The notes under the pieces: generated by a model
Seen by the model: only the letters and a program-made list of their open reading frames with translations
Databases searched by the model: none
Told to the model about the DNA's origin: nothing
Shown: positions 1-8,469 of the stretch, piece by piece
How positions within the stretch are numbered: the first letter of the stretch is position 1
Layout: every line of letters starts with the position of its first letter
NCBI RefSeq assembly: GCF_008642375.1
Contig: NZ_CP029194.1
Location: 7,620,501 to 7,684,500 of the forward strand
Length of the DNA: 64,000 nucleotides
Reading direction: 5' to 3'
DNA from: Streptomyces venezuelae
Lineage (GTDB): Bacteria > Actinomycetota > Actinomycetes > Streptomycetales > Streptomycetaceae
Made by a program: the position numbers and the translations under genes

Positions 1-305
1 AGATCCTGCGGCCGGAGCGGCTCGGCGCCGAGCTGGGCGAGCGGGCCACCCTCGTGCAGTTCTCGACCGCCTTCTGCCAGCCCTGCCGCGCCACCCGCCG
101 CACCCTCGCCGAGGTCGCCGCCATGGTGCCGGGAGTCGGGCACGTGGAGATCGACGCGGAGGAACGGCTCGATCTCGTACGGGAGCTGGGCATCGCGAAG
201 ACACCCACCGTGCTCGTCCTCGACCGCGCCGGCCGGGTCGTCCGCAGAGCGTCGGGCCAGCCCCGCAGGGCCGACGTCATCGCGGCGCTGGGGCAGGCGG
301 TCTGA
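1..305 (+). CDS. Thioredoxin-fold protein, C-terminal part (5' truncated by window edge)
   Basis: The reading frame is open from base 3, so the gene begins upstream of the window; an internal ATG at 54 is not the true start. The visible part has the thioredoxin active-site pattern F-C-Q-P-C-R, followed by a beta-alpha-beta segment with I-A-K-T-P-T-V, whose cis-proline (TPT) is the second thioredoxin hallmark. It is expected to be a cytoplasmic or membrane-anchored thiol-disulfide oxidoreductase; whether an N-terminal membrane anchor exists cannot be seen. It is followed by a leader peptide and a flavin reductase, so a redox or sulfur context is plausible but only inferred. Confidence 0.85.
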   Translation, partial: ILRPERLGAELGERATLVQFSTAFCQPCRATRRTLAEVAAMVPGVGHVEIDAEERLDLVRELGIAKTPTVLVLDRAGRVVRRASGQPRRADVIAALGQAV

Positions 306-375
306 CGCCGTGACACTTCTCCCATATCCCGGTACGCACTTGACTGCCCCCGCCGACGATCGTCACCCTGGCGGA

Positions 376-456
376 GTGCCCCCAGAACTCCTTCTCTACG
401 GCCGGGCCCACGTGGACCTGGCCCGCAACGCGAGCGCGCGCTGTCCGGGTGTCTGA
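376..456 (+). CDS. Short HVDL-type leader peptide (probable cysteine-responsive uORF)
   Basis: An unlisted small frame reads VPPELLLYGRAHVDLARNAS then ARCPGV and stop. The pattern R-x-HVDL-x-R-x-x-S-x-x-C followed by a stop matches the short 'putative leader peptides' that precede sulfur-assimilation and related genes in streptomycetes, in which the Cys codon near the end is thought to sense charged tRNA-Cys. GTG at 376 is the shortest start; TTG 340 and GTG 310 are in frame alternatives. The stop lies 46 nt upstream of the flavin reductase start, the usual arrangement for attenuation. Family assignment is from memory of the motif; regulation is inference. Confidence 0.7.
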   Translation: MPPELLLYGRAHVDLARNASARCPGV

Positions 457-502
457 CCACCTCAGGACTCCCCTCATGACGCCCTCGCAGAAGGACAATT
501 CC

Positions 503-1027
503 ATGACGGTCACGCCCGACCTCCGTACCGCTCCCACGATCGGCGCACCCCGGCAGGCCTCTCCCGATCTGCTCCGCTCCGTCTTCCGCCGGCATGCCGC
601 CGGTGTCGCGGTGATCACCGCGCACGGCGAGCACCCGGTCGGCTTCACCGCGACCTCGCTCAACTCCGTCGCCGCCGAGCCCCCGCTGATCTCCTTCGGG
701 GTGGGCACCACCTCCTCCAGCTGGCCCGTGGTGTCCGAGGCCGAGCACATCGGCGTGCACATACTCGGCGAGCACCAGCAGGAGCTGGCCGCCACCTTCG
801 CGCGCAGCGGTGCCGACCGCTTCGGCGGGGACACCCGCTGGAGCCTGGGGCCGGAGGGAGTGCCCGTCCTGGACGGCGTTCTCGCCTGGCTGGTCTGCCG
901 CGTGGTGGCCCGGGTGCCCGCGGGCGACCACCGGATCGTGATCGCGCAGGCCGTCGCCGGGGACCCGGACGGGGCGGGCCGCCCGCTCCTCTATCACCAC
1001 GGGCGCTTCAACGCGCTGCGCGACTGA
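503..1027 (+). CDS. Flavin reductase family protein (FMN-binding split barrel)
   Basis: Predicted 174-residue NAD(P)H:flavin oxidoreductase that would supply reduced FMN to a two-component monooxygenase. Recognisable family features are F-R-R-H-A-A-G-V-A-V-I-T, G-F-T-A-T-S-L-N-S-V near residues 50-60, P-L-I-S-F and a C-terminal H-H-G-R-F. ATG at 503 is chosen over in-frame GTG 449 and ATG 476 because AGAAGGA (489-495) sits 7 nt upstream and because 449 would overlap the leader peptide. The partner monooxygenase is not in the window. The leader peptide suggests control by cysteine/sulfur status, so sulfonate or other organosulfur oxidation is a reasonable but unproven role. Confidence 0.85.
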   Translation: MTVTPDLRTAPTIGAPRQASPDLLRSVFRRHAAGVAVITAHGEHPVGFTATSLNSVAAEPPLISFGVGTTSSSWPVVSEAEHIGVHILGEHQQELAATFARSGADRFGGDTRWSLGPEGVPVLDGVLAWLVCRVVARVPAGDHRIVIAQAVAGDPDGAGRPLLYHHGRFNALRD

Positions 1028-1226
1028 GAGTTCCCGTACGCCTCCCTCACCGTGCGTTGTCAAGGTCACATGGCTGAGCGCTTGCTTACTGGTAACGGAC
1101 TGGGTGTACTGACGAGTAATATTTCGGTCGGGGCGTCCGGTGCCCCGACCGGAAACCCGCCCTTCAGGCGCCTATGCTGCGAGCAACAAGGCAGCCAAGT
1201 TATGACGATGCAGTAGGAGAGCCGGC
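1028..1226 (+). promoter_or_regulatory. Promoter region of etfB with TTACTGGTAA near-palindrome
   Basis: Intergenic stretch with no gene. It holds TTACTGGTAA at 1086-1095, an imperfect inverted repeat (TTAC/GTAA arms), followed by an AT-richer stretch with AGTAATATTT at 1115-1124, which stands out against the high-GC background and is the likely promoter core. The repeat has the look of a TetR-family (FadR/FasR-like) operator; that would fit control of an electron carrier for acyl-CoA dehydrogenases, but this is inference. Confidence 0.4.
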
Positions 1227-2012
1227 GTGAGCTTGAGGATCGTTGTCTGTGTGAAGTACGTGCCCGACGCGACCGGAGACCGTAAGTTCGCGGACGACCT
1301 GACGGTCGACCGCGACGACGTCGACGGCCTGCTGTCGGAGCTCGACGAGTACGCGGTCGAGCAGGCCCTGCAGATCGCCGAAGAGGCGGACGACGCGGAG
1401 GTCACCGTGCTGACGGTCGGCCCCGAGGACGCCAAGGACGCGCTGCGCAAGGCGCTGTCCATGGGCGCCGACAAGGCCGTCCACGTCGAGGACGACGACC
1501 TGCACGGCAGTGACGTCATGGCGACGTCGCTCGTGCTCGCCAAGGCGATCGAGAAGACCGGCTACGACGTCGTCATCGCCGGTATGGCCTCCACCGACGG
1601 CACCATGGGTGTCCTGCCGGCGATCCTCGCCGAGCGCCTGGGTGTCCCGCAGGTCACGCTGCTCTCCGAGGTCAAGATCGAGGACGGCAAGGTCACCGGC
1701 CGCCGCGACGGCGACACCGCCTCCGAGCAGCTGGAGGCCGCGCTTCCGGCCGTCGTGTCCGTCACGGACCAGTCGGGCGAGGCGCGCTACCCCTCCTTCA
1801 AGGGCATCATGGCCGCCAAGAAGAAGCCGGTGGAGTCCCTGGAGCTCGACGACCTCGACATCGACGCCGACGAGGTCGGCCTCGAGGGTTCCTGGACGCG
1901 GGTCGACTCGGCCGCCGAGCGCCCGGCGCGCACTGCGGGCACGATCGTCAAGGACGAGGGCGAGGGCGGCAAGCAGCTCGCCGAGTTCCTCGCGAGCCAG
2001 AAGTTCATCTAG
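1227..2012 (+). CDS. etfB: Electron transfer flavoprotein subunit beta
   Basis: Beta subunit of the heterodimeric ETF, a soluble AMP/FAD electron carrier that takes electrons from acyl-CoA and related dehydrogenases to the quinone pool. The 261-residue product shows the family N-terminus I-V-V-C-V-K-Y-V-P-D, the nucleotide-binding strand V-T-V-L-T-V-G-P-E-D-A, D-V-V-I-A-G-M-A-S-T-D and the conserved P-A-V-V-S-V-T region. Length is normal for EtfB. GTG start with AGGAG (1215-1219) upstream. It is followed by etfA on the same strand after a 102-nt gap containing a hairpin. Confidence 0.96.
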   Translation: MSLRIVVCVKYVPDATGDRKFADDLTVDRDDVDGLLSELDEYAVEQALQIAEEADDAEVTVLTVGPEDAKDALRKALSMGADKAVHVEDDDLHGSDVMATSLVLAKAIEKTGYDVVIAGMASTDGTMGVLPAILAERLGVPQVTLLSEVKIEDGKVTGRRDGDTASEQLEAALPAVVSVTDQSGEARYPSFKGIMAAKKKPVESLELDDLDIDADEVGLEGSWTRVDSAAERPARTAGTIVKDEGEGGKQLAEFLASQKFI

Positions 2013-2020
2013 CTGCTGGG

Positions 2021-2044
2021 GGTCCGGGGGTCGTCCCCCGGGCC
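2021..2044 (+). terminator. Hairpin in etfB-etfA intergenic gap (attenuator or partial terminator)
   Basis: CCGGGGG (2024-2030), loop TCGT, CCCCCGG (2035-2041), with outer pairs extending the stem to 2021-2044. There is no T-run after it, so it may act as partial terminator or mRNA stabiliser setting EtfB:EtfA ratio rather than as a full stop. Confidence 0.5.
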
Positions 2045-2114
2045 GACACAGCAACTAAGGGCTCGCGCGAGCCGTTCCGTCCGTCCCTTTTCGTTCGCAG
2101 GAGACTGAAGTCCC

Positions 2115-3077
<963 letters not shown>

Positions 3078-3095
3078 CCTGCGGTTCTGTACGGT

Positions 3096-3135
3096 CCGGG
3101 GGCCGCGTGGCGATTCGTCGCCGCGCGGCCCCCGG
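3096..3135 (+). terminator. Intrinsic terminator after etfA
   Basis: Long near-perfect hairpin: CCGGGGGCCGCG (3096-3107) pairs with CGCGGCCCCCGG (3124-3135), continued inward by GGCGA/TCGCC around a TTCG tetraloop (3114-3117). A short T-tract (3139-3141) follows. Confidence 0.85.
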
Positions 3136-3199
3136 CCGTTTCGGACAGCCATTGACGTGAGTCCAGGCCGACTATTAACTTCGCTATACGGATTGTTGA

Positions 3200-3214
3200 T
3201 TCCGTGCAGCGGAA
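3200..3214 (+). promoter_or_regulatory. IclR-type operator TTCCG-N5-CGGAA
   Basis: Perfect inverted repeat TTCCGTGCAGCGGAA placed 3 nt before the ribosome-binding site AGGAGGG (3218-3224) of the following gene. A second, weaker dyad TCGCTATACGGA lies at 3181-3192, and TTGACG/TATTAA (3152-3157, 3173-3178) may be the promoter. The TTCCG/CGGAA half-sites are of the kind bound by IclR-family repressors; no IclR gene is in the window. Confidence 0.55.
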
Positions 3215-3230
3215 AACAGGAGGGTGTGGA

Positions 3231-4520
3231 ATGGGTCAGCAGGAGAAGGTGTCGACGAGCCTCGCGGGCGCGGTCAGCGAGGGCATCAGCGCCTCCCTGG
3301 CGGCGGTGGACGCAGAGCTCGACCGTCGCTACCCGGGAGACCCCGGCACCCGCCAGCCCGTCCACACGGTCTACGTCCCCGGCAACGTCTTCGACGCCGA
3401 CACCGTCCGCTCCTGGGGTGACCAGGCGCTCGCCGCCCTCGACGAGCACGCCCCGGACGCCGCCTCCTTCGCGGCCGTCCTCGGCCTCACCGACGACCTC
3501 GCCGAGGACGTCTACAGCCGTGTGCGCGCCAAGCTGGAGCGCGAGCCGATCGAGGACCTCCGGGTCGACTTCGAGGACGGGTACGCGGGCCAGGACGAGG
3601 ACCAGGACGCCGCCCGGGCCGCCCGGCTGATCTCGGAGGCGTACGCGAACGGCACGGCCGCCCCGTACATGGGCATCCGGATGAAGTGCATGGAGTCCGC
3701 GGTACGCGACCGGGGCATCCGCACCACCGACGTCTTCCTCACCGGCCTGCTGGAGAACGGCGGCCTTCCCGACGGCCTCGTCCTCACCCTGCCCAAGGTG
3801 ACCTACCCCGAGCAGGTCTCCGCCTTCGTCCGCCTCCTGGAGGCCTTCGAGAAGGCCCACGGCCTGGACGCCGGCCGCCTCGGCTTCGAGATCCAGATCG
3901 AGACCAGCCAGTCCATCCTGGCCACCGACGGCACCGCCGCCGTCGCCCGCATGATCGGCGCCGCCGAGGGCCGCGCGACCGGCCTGCACTACGGCACCTT
4001 CGACTACAGCGCCTGCCTCGGCGTCTCCGCCGCCTACCAGGCCAGCGACCACCCCGCCGCCGACCACGCCAAGGCGATCATGCAGGTCGCCGCCGCCGGC
4101 ACCGGCGTCCGCGTCTCCGACGGCTCCACCAACGTCCTCCCGGTCGGCTCCAAGGAGCACGTCCACGAGGCCTGGCGCCTGCATTACGGCCTGACCCGCC
4201 GCGCCCTCTCCCGCGCCTACTACCAGGGCTGGGACATGCACCCCGGCCACATCCCCACCCGTTACGCCGCCGTCTTCGCCTTCTACCGCGAGGGCTTCGA
4301 GGCAGCCGCCAAGCGGCTCTCCGCCTACGCCAACCACGCGGGCGGCGACGTCATGGACGAGCCCGCCACCGCCAAGGCGCTCTCCTCGTACCTGCTGCGC
4401 GGCATCGACTGCGGGGCACTCGACACGGCCGAGGTCGACGCCCTCACCGGCATGAGCCGCGCCGCCCTGGACCGTTTCGCGGCCCCGCGCCGTGGTGACC
4501 TCACCGCTTCGGCCGAATAG
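3231..4520 (+). CDS. HpcH/HpaI aldolase / citrate-lyase-like protein (DUF6986 type)
   Basis: A 429-residue protein of the phosphoenolpyruvate/pyruvate-domain (HpcH/citrate lyase beta) superfamily. Support: P-G-N-V-F-D-A-D-T near residue 50, D-F-E-D-G-Y near 115 (acidic metal ligands), a conserved R-M-K-C, E-I-Q-I-E-T near 218-223 with its metal-binding glutamate, and H-Y-G-T-F-D-Y. The expected chemistry is a reversible C-C bond cleavage on a CoA-ester or keto-acid, but the substrate is unknown. ATG 3231 is preferred to the in-frame GTG 3204 because AGGAGGG sits 6 nt upstream. A TTCCG-N5-CGGAA operator overlaps its leader. It ends in a convergent terminator shared with the LacI gene. Confidence 0.8.
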   Translation: MGQQEKVSTSLAGAVSEGISASLAAVDAELDRRYPGDPGTRQPVHTVYVPGNVFDADTVRSWGDQALAALDEHAPDAASFAAVLGLTDDLAEDVYSRVRAKLEREPIEDLRVDFEDGYAGQDEDQDAARAARLISEAYANGTAAPYMGIRMKCMESAVRDRGIRTTDVFLTGLLENGGLPDGLVLTLPKVTYPEQVSAFVRLLEAFEKAHGLDAGRLGFEIQIETSQSILATDGTAAVARMIGAAEGRATGLHYGTFDYSACLGVSAAYQASDHPAADHAKAIMQVAAAGTGVRVSDGSTNVLPVGSKEHVHEAWRLHYGLTRRALSRAYYQGWDMHPGHIPTRYAAVFAFYREGFEAAAKRLSAYANHAGGDVMDEPATAKALSSYLLRGIDCGALDTAEVDALTGMSRAALDRFAAPRRGDLTASAE

Positions 4521-4537
4521 TCTCCGGATTCCCGGCG

Positions 4538-4592
4538 GACTGCCCCCGCACCCCGTCCCCGCGCACCTGCGCGGCACGGGGGCGGGGCAGTC
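4538..4592. terminator. Bidirectional hairpin between convergent genes
   Basis: GACTGCCCC (4538-4546) pairs with GGGGCAGTC (4584-4592), with further pairing and an inner CCGCGC/GCGCGG hairpin. It separates the convergent aldolase-like and lacI-type genes. Confidence 0.7.
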
Positions 4593-4596
4593 GTGT

Positions 4597-5631
4597 TCAG
4601 CCGGTCGGTGCCGGGATCTCGCCCGAGCCGCGGGCGATGAGCCTCGTGCCGAGCACCACCCGCTCCGGCGTCCCGCCGGCCCCCTCCAGGCGCCGGAAGA
4701 GCCGCTCCGCCGCCGTCCGGCCGAGCGCGGCGGCATCCTGGGCGACGACCGTGATGCCCAGCAGATCGGCCAGCTCGATGTCGTCGAAGCCGACGAGGGC
4801 GACCGGTGACGGGTGCGCGGCGAGCGTCCGCACCGCCGTCACGGTGACCCGGTTGTTCCCCGCGAACAGCGCCGTCACCGGCTCCGGCGCGCTCAGCAGC
4901 TCCCGTACGGCCGTGCTCACCCGCTCAGGGCCCGTCGACCCGAGCGAGATCCACTCCTCCCGGACCGGCAGGCCCGCGTCCTCCATCGCCGCACGGTAGC
5001 CGCGCAGCCGCTCGGCGCCCGTGTGGATGCGGGGCCGGTCGCCGACGAAACCGATCCGGCGGTGTCCGTGGGCGATCAGATGGGACACGCCCTCGCGCGC
5101 CCCGCCGAAGCTGTCCGAGAGCACGGCGTCGGCGTCGATCCGCCCCGCCGGCCGGTCGACGAAGACCGTGGCGACGCCCGCCCTGATCTCCGGCTCCAGA
5201 TAGCGGTGGTCGTCGCCGGCGGGGATGACGATCAGGCCGTCGACCCGGCGTGCGCACAGCGCGAGCGCCAACTCCTGCTCCCGGTCCGGGTCCTCGGCGC
5301 TGGAGCCGTTGATGAGGAGCGCGCCGTGCGCCCGCGCGACCTCCTCGACCGCGCGGCTGAGCGGCCCGTAGAAGGGGTCGGCGAGATCTTCGAGAACCAG
5401 GCCGACGGTGGCCGTCCGGCCCTTGCGCAGGACCCGCGCGCTGTCGTTGCGGCGGAAGCCGAGGGCCTCGATGGCCTCGTGGACGCGGCGCTCGGTCTCC
5501 GGGGTGACGCCCGGCTCGCCGTTGACGACGCGGGAGACCGTCTTCAGGCCGACGCCCGCGCGGGCGGCCACGTCCTTCATCGTGGGCCGGTTGCCGTAGC
5601 GGTGATCGGTGCGGCGGGCGATGGCGGCCAC
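4597..5631 (-). CDS. LacI-family transcriptional regulator
   Basis: A 344-residue repressor. The N-terminal LacI HTH is unmistakable: M-K-D-V-A-A-R-A-G-V-G-L-K-T-V-S-R-V-V-N-G near residues 18-38, followed by a periplasmic-binding-protein-like sugar-sensing domain (G-L-I-V-I-P-A, V-F-V-D-R-P, F-V-G-D, G-F-D-D-I-E-L). GTG 5631 is chosen because GGAGGAA lies about 10 nt upstream; the more distal in-frame ATG 5685 sits inside a probable -10 box (TATGCT, 5686-5681). A -35 TTGACA (5707-5702) overlaps a perfect operator palindrome, implying autorepression. It diverges from a ROK kinase, its likely regulatory target; the inducer sugar is unknown. Confidence 0.93.
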   Translation of the reverse strand: MAAIARRTDHRYGNRPTMKDVAARAGVGLKTVSRVVNGEPGVTPETERRVHEAIEALGFRRNDSARVLRKGRTATVGLVLEDLADPFYGPLSRAVEEVARAHGALLINGSSAEDPDREQELALALCARRVDGLIVIPAGDDHRYLEPEIRAGVATVFVDRPAGRIDADAVLSDSFGGAREGVSHLIAHGHRRIGFVGDRPRIHTGAERLRGYRAAMEDAGLPVREEWISLGSTGPERVSTAVRELLSAPEPVTALFAGNNRVTVTAVRTLAAHPSPVALVGFDDIELADLLGITVVAQDAAALGRTAAERLFRRLEGAGGTPERVVLGTRLIARGSGEIPAPTG

Positions 5632-5693
5632 GGTGCGGGGTTCCTCCGTCGTGTCGGTTCCGGATCTTCTTCCTCCGCTGAGCATAGAGGCTG

Positions 5694-5705
5694 GACAACG
5701 TTGTC
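5694..5705. promoter_or_regulatory. LacI-family operator GACAACGTTGTC
   Basis: Perfect 12-bp palindrome centred on CG, the usual geometry of LacI/GalR-family operators. It overlaps the minus-strand -35 TTGACA of the repressor gene and lies 70 nt upstream of the ROK kinase start, so one site can serve both promoters. Confidence 0.85.
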
Positions 5706-5774
5706 AATCCCTCGGAGTCTGGGCAGACTGTACGGATTGCCCCAGGCCGCTCCCGGCCGCCGACTGGAGGATCC

Positions 5775-6746
5775 GTGCCCACGCTCACCGACCCCGTCCC
5801 CCGCCCCTCGCCGGGTCCCGTCGTCGCGCTCGACATCGGCGGCACCAAGATCGCCGGGGCGCTGGTCGACGACGAGGGGCGGGTACTGGCGCGGGCCCGG
5901 CGGCCCACCCCGGCGAGGGAGGACGGCGAGACGGTGATGAAGGCCGTCGAGGCCGTCCTCGACGAGCTCGCCACCTCCCCGCTGTGGGAGGCGGCGGAGG
6001 CCGTCGGCATCGGCAGCGCCGGCCCCGTCGACGCCTCGCGGGGGACCGTCAGTCCGGTGAACGTGCCGGGCTGGCGCGACTTCCCGCTCGTCGAGCGCGT
6101 CGGCCGGGCCACGGGCGGACGCCCGGTCACACTGGTCGGCGACGGGGTGGCCATGACGGCCGCCGAGCACTGGCTCGGCGCCGCCCGCGGCCACGACAAC
6201 GCCCTCTGCCTCGTGGTCTCCACGGGCGTCGGCGGCGGTCTCGTCCTCGGTGGCCGACTCCACCCCGGACCCACCGGCAACGCCGGTCACCTCGGCCACA
6301 TCTCCGTGGACCTGGACGGCGACCCCTGCGCCTGCGGCGGGCGCGGCTGCGTCGAACGGCTCGCCGCCGGCCCGCACATCGCCCGCCGCGCCGTGGAGAA
6401 CGGCTGGCGGCCGGGGCCCGGCGGCGACGCCTCCGCGGCGGCCGTGGCCGCCGCCGCACGCGCCGGGGACCCGGTCGCCGTGGCCTCCTTCGAGCGGGCC
6501 GCGCAGGCGCTCGCGGCGGGCATCGCCGCCACGGCGACGCTCGTCGAGGTCGACATCGCGGTCGTCGGCGGCGGGGTGGCGGGCGCGGGCGAGATCCTCT
6601 TCGGCCCGCTGCGGCGCAGCCTCCGGAACTACGCGACGCTCTCCTTCGTCCGGAACCTCACGGTCGTCCCGGCCGCCACGGGCACCGACGCCGGACTCCT
6701 GGGCGCCGCGGCGGCCGCGTGGGCGTCGTCCGGCCCGGGCTCCTGA
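5775..6746 (+). CDS. ROK-family sugar kinase (glucokinase-like)
   Basis: A 323-residue ROK kinase expected to phosphorylate a hexose with ATP. It lacks an N-terminal HTH, so it is an enzyme, not a ROK repressor. The phosphate-1 motif D-I-G-G-T-K is at residues 20-25, the ROK zinc motif C-A-C-G-G-R-G-C near 186-193, and the catalytic V-G-D-G-V-A-M-T region near 120. GTG start with GGAGG (5766-5770). It is transcribed divergently from the LacI repressor across the GACAACGTTGTC operator. Substrate could be glucose, mannose, N-acetylmannosamine or another sugar; the sequence alone does not decide. Confidence 0.88.
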   Translation: MPTLTDPVPRPSPGPVVALDIGGTKIAGALVDDEGRVLARARRPTPAREDGETVMKAVEAVLDELATSPLWEAAEAVGIGSAGPVDASRGTVSPVNVPGWRDFPLVERVGRATGGRPVTLVGDGVAMTAAEHWLGAARGHDNALCLVVSTGVGGGLVLGGRLHPGPTGNAGHLGHISVDLDGDPCACGGRGCVERLAAGPHIARRAVENGWRPGPGGDASAAAVAAAARAGDPVAVASFERAAQALAAGIAATATLVEVDIAVVGGGVAGAGEILFGPLRRSLRNYATLSFVRNLTVVPAATGTDAGLLGAAAAAWASSGPGS

Positions 6747-6902
6747 CCGCCCCGGTCCCTCGGGATCCGGCCACCCCGCCGGGGCCCGCCGGGCGACCCG
6801 CGGGGGCCCGCACATCCTCGGACATCTGCCGGACATGTGTTCGTGGTTTTCGTGGCAGGGTGTTGCGGGCAGTCCACAGGGGGCTACCCAAGAGGGGGAA
6901 TC

Positions 6903-7949
6903 GTGATCGTCTGGATCAACGGTGCGTTCGGCGCGGGGAAGTCGAGTACCGCGCGCGAACTGGTCGATCTGATCCCGCACAGCACGCTGTACGACCCGGA
7001 GCTCATCGGCGGGGCCATGACCTGGCTGCTGCCGGCCAAGCGGCTCGCCGAGGTCGAGGACTACCAGGACCTGGCGATCTGGCGGCGCATGGTCGTCGAC
7101 GCCGCCGCCGCCCTGCTGGCCGAGGTCGGCGGGGTGCTGATCGTCCCCATGACGCTGCTCCGGCAGGAGTACCGGGACGAGATCTTCGGCGCGCTGGCCG
7201 CCCGCCGGATCGAGGTGCGGCATGTCCTGCTCGCCCCGGAGGAAACGATCCTGCGCCAGCGGATCGACAGCCGGACCGAGCACGGCGAGCCCGAGGCAGA
7301 CGCTCGGGTAAGGGAGTGGTGCCACGGCCACCTCCCCCCGTACCGCGCCGCGCTCGGCTGGCTCGCCGGCGACGCGTACACCGTCGACACCTCGGAGCTC
7401 ACCGTGGCCGAGGCCGCCCGGACCGTCGCCGAAGCGGTCCTGGCCGACCGGGCCGCGACCTGCGGGATCGTCCAGACACCCGAACCGACCGGCGAGACCC
7501 TGGCGGCGGGCGTCCTGCTCTTCGACGAGGACGACCGCTTCCTGCTCGTCGACCCCACATACAAGCCCGGTTGGGAGTTCCCCGGCGGCGTCGTCGAACC
7601 GGGCGAACCACCGGCCCGCGCCGGAGTGCGCGAGGTCGCGGAGGAGATCGGGCTCGAACTGGACTCCGTACCACGGCTGTTGCTGGTCGACTGGGAGCGT
7701 CCCAAGCCCCCGGGATACGGCGGCCTGCGCCTCCTCTTCGACGGAGGCACGCTCAGCGCCGACGACACGGCACGCCTCCGCCTCCCCGGCGCCGAACTCC
7801 GCGCATGGCGCTTCGTCACCGAGGAGGAGGCCGCCGCCCTCCTGCCGCCCGTCCGCTACACCCGCCTCCGCTGGGCACTACGCGCCCGCGAACGCGGCAC
7901 GGTACTCAACCTGGAGGCTGGCGTCCCGGTGGGAGGGGACGCCCCCTGA
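6903..7949 (+). CDS. P-loop kinase-like AAA domain fused to NUDIX hydrolase
   Basis: A 348-residue two-domain protein. Residues 1-180 form a nucleotide-kinase-like P-loop domain with Walker A GAFGAGKSS at 7-15, I-V-P-M-T-L near 85 and R-Q-R-I near 120, like small chloramphenicol-phosphotransferase/AAA_33 kinases. Residues about 200-340 are a NUDIX domain with the complete box (G-x5-E-x7-R-E-x2-E-E-x-G) at about 227-249. GTG 6903 is preferred over the ORF-extending ATG 6837 because AGAGGGGG lies just upstream. The two active sites could phosphorylate and hydrolyse related nucleotide substrates, but the substrate is unknown. The gene stands alone, convergent with a MarR gene 15 nt away. Confidence 0.85.
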   Translation: MIVWINGAFGAGKSSTARELVDLIPHSTLYDPELIGGAMTWLLPAKRLAEVEDYQDLAIWRRMVVDAAAALLAEVGGVLIVPMTLLRQEYRDEIFGALAARRIEVRHVLLAPEETILRQRIDSRTEHGEPEADARVREWCHGHLPPYRAALGWLAGDAYTVDTSELTVAEAARTVAEAVLADRAATCGIVQTPEPTGETLAAGVLLFDEDDRFLLVDPTYKPGWEFPGGVVEPGEPPARAGVREVAEEIGLELDSVPRLLLVDWERPKPPGYGGLRLLFDGGTLSADDTARLRLPGAELRAWRFVTEEEAAALLPPVRYTRLRWALRARERGTVLNLEAGVPVGGDAP

Positions 7950-7964
7950 GGGTGCCGCCGCCCT

Positions 7965-8453
7965 CTACGACTGGGCGCCCTCGATGTTCGCGACCATCCG
8001 GCGAAGGACCTTGAGGGCGGCCACGTACTCCTCGTCGCTGATGCCCTCGTGGACCTCGGTGCGCAGGTCGGTCACCAGGGTGCGGAGCCGTATGCGGGCG
8101 GCCTCGCCCTCGTCCGTGAGGTGAAGGAGCCCGGTGCCGTCCGTCCGGAGCCAGCCGCGGTGCAGCAACTGGTCGACGACGCGCGCGATCTCGTGCGGTC
8201 CGTCCGCGAGGGGCGTCAGCCGGCTGACGACCTCCTCGCGGCTCGGCGCCGCGGGGCCGCCGTTCACGCGGTTCAGCACCCAGTACTGCGGCTGCGTGAC
8301 GTCGATACGGGCCATGGCGTCCCGCAGGTGCCGGGTGACGGCCGTGTGGGCGAGGCCGCTCCAGTAGCCGACGGGCTGAGTGGCGAGGGCGTCGTCGGTG
8401 GCCGCCGGGTCGGCGGGCGCCTGGTCCGTGCTGGTGGAGGTGGGGGGGTTCAT
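7965..8453 (-). CDS. MarR-family transcriptional regulator
   Basis: About 162 residues with a winged-helix MarR core: Y-W-S-G-L-A-H-T-A-V-T-R-H-L-R-D-A-M helix, Q-P-Q-Y-W-V-L, recognition region with S-R-E-E-V, and the wing L-H-L-T-D-E-G. It probably binds DNA as a dimer and senses a small molecule. ATG 8453 is preferred over ATG 8462 because GAGAGG then lies 9 nt upstream. It follows the metallo-hydrolase gene by 16 nt on the same strand, so the two are likely co-transcribed and the regulator may control that operon. Confidence 0.82.
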   Translation of the reverse strand: MNPPTSTSTDQAPADPAATDDALATQPVGYWSGLAHTAVTRHLRDAMARIDVTQPQYWVLNRVNGGPAAPSREEVVSRLTPLADGPHEIARVVDQLLHRGWLRTDGTGLLHLTDEGEAARIRLRTLVTDLRTEVHEGISDEEYVAALKVLRRMVANIEGAQS

Positions 8454-8469
8454 GATCGACATCCTCTCG

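Noticed and set aside
5631..5685. N-terminal extension of LacI from ATG 5685
   Set aside because: The ATG is in the probable -10 box and a proper ribosome-binding site precedes GTG 5631.
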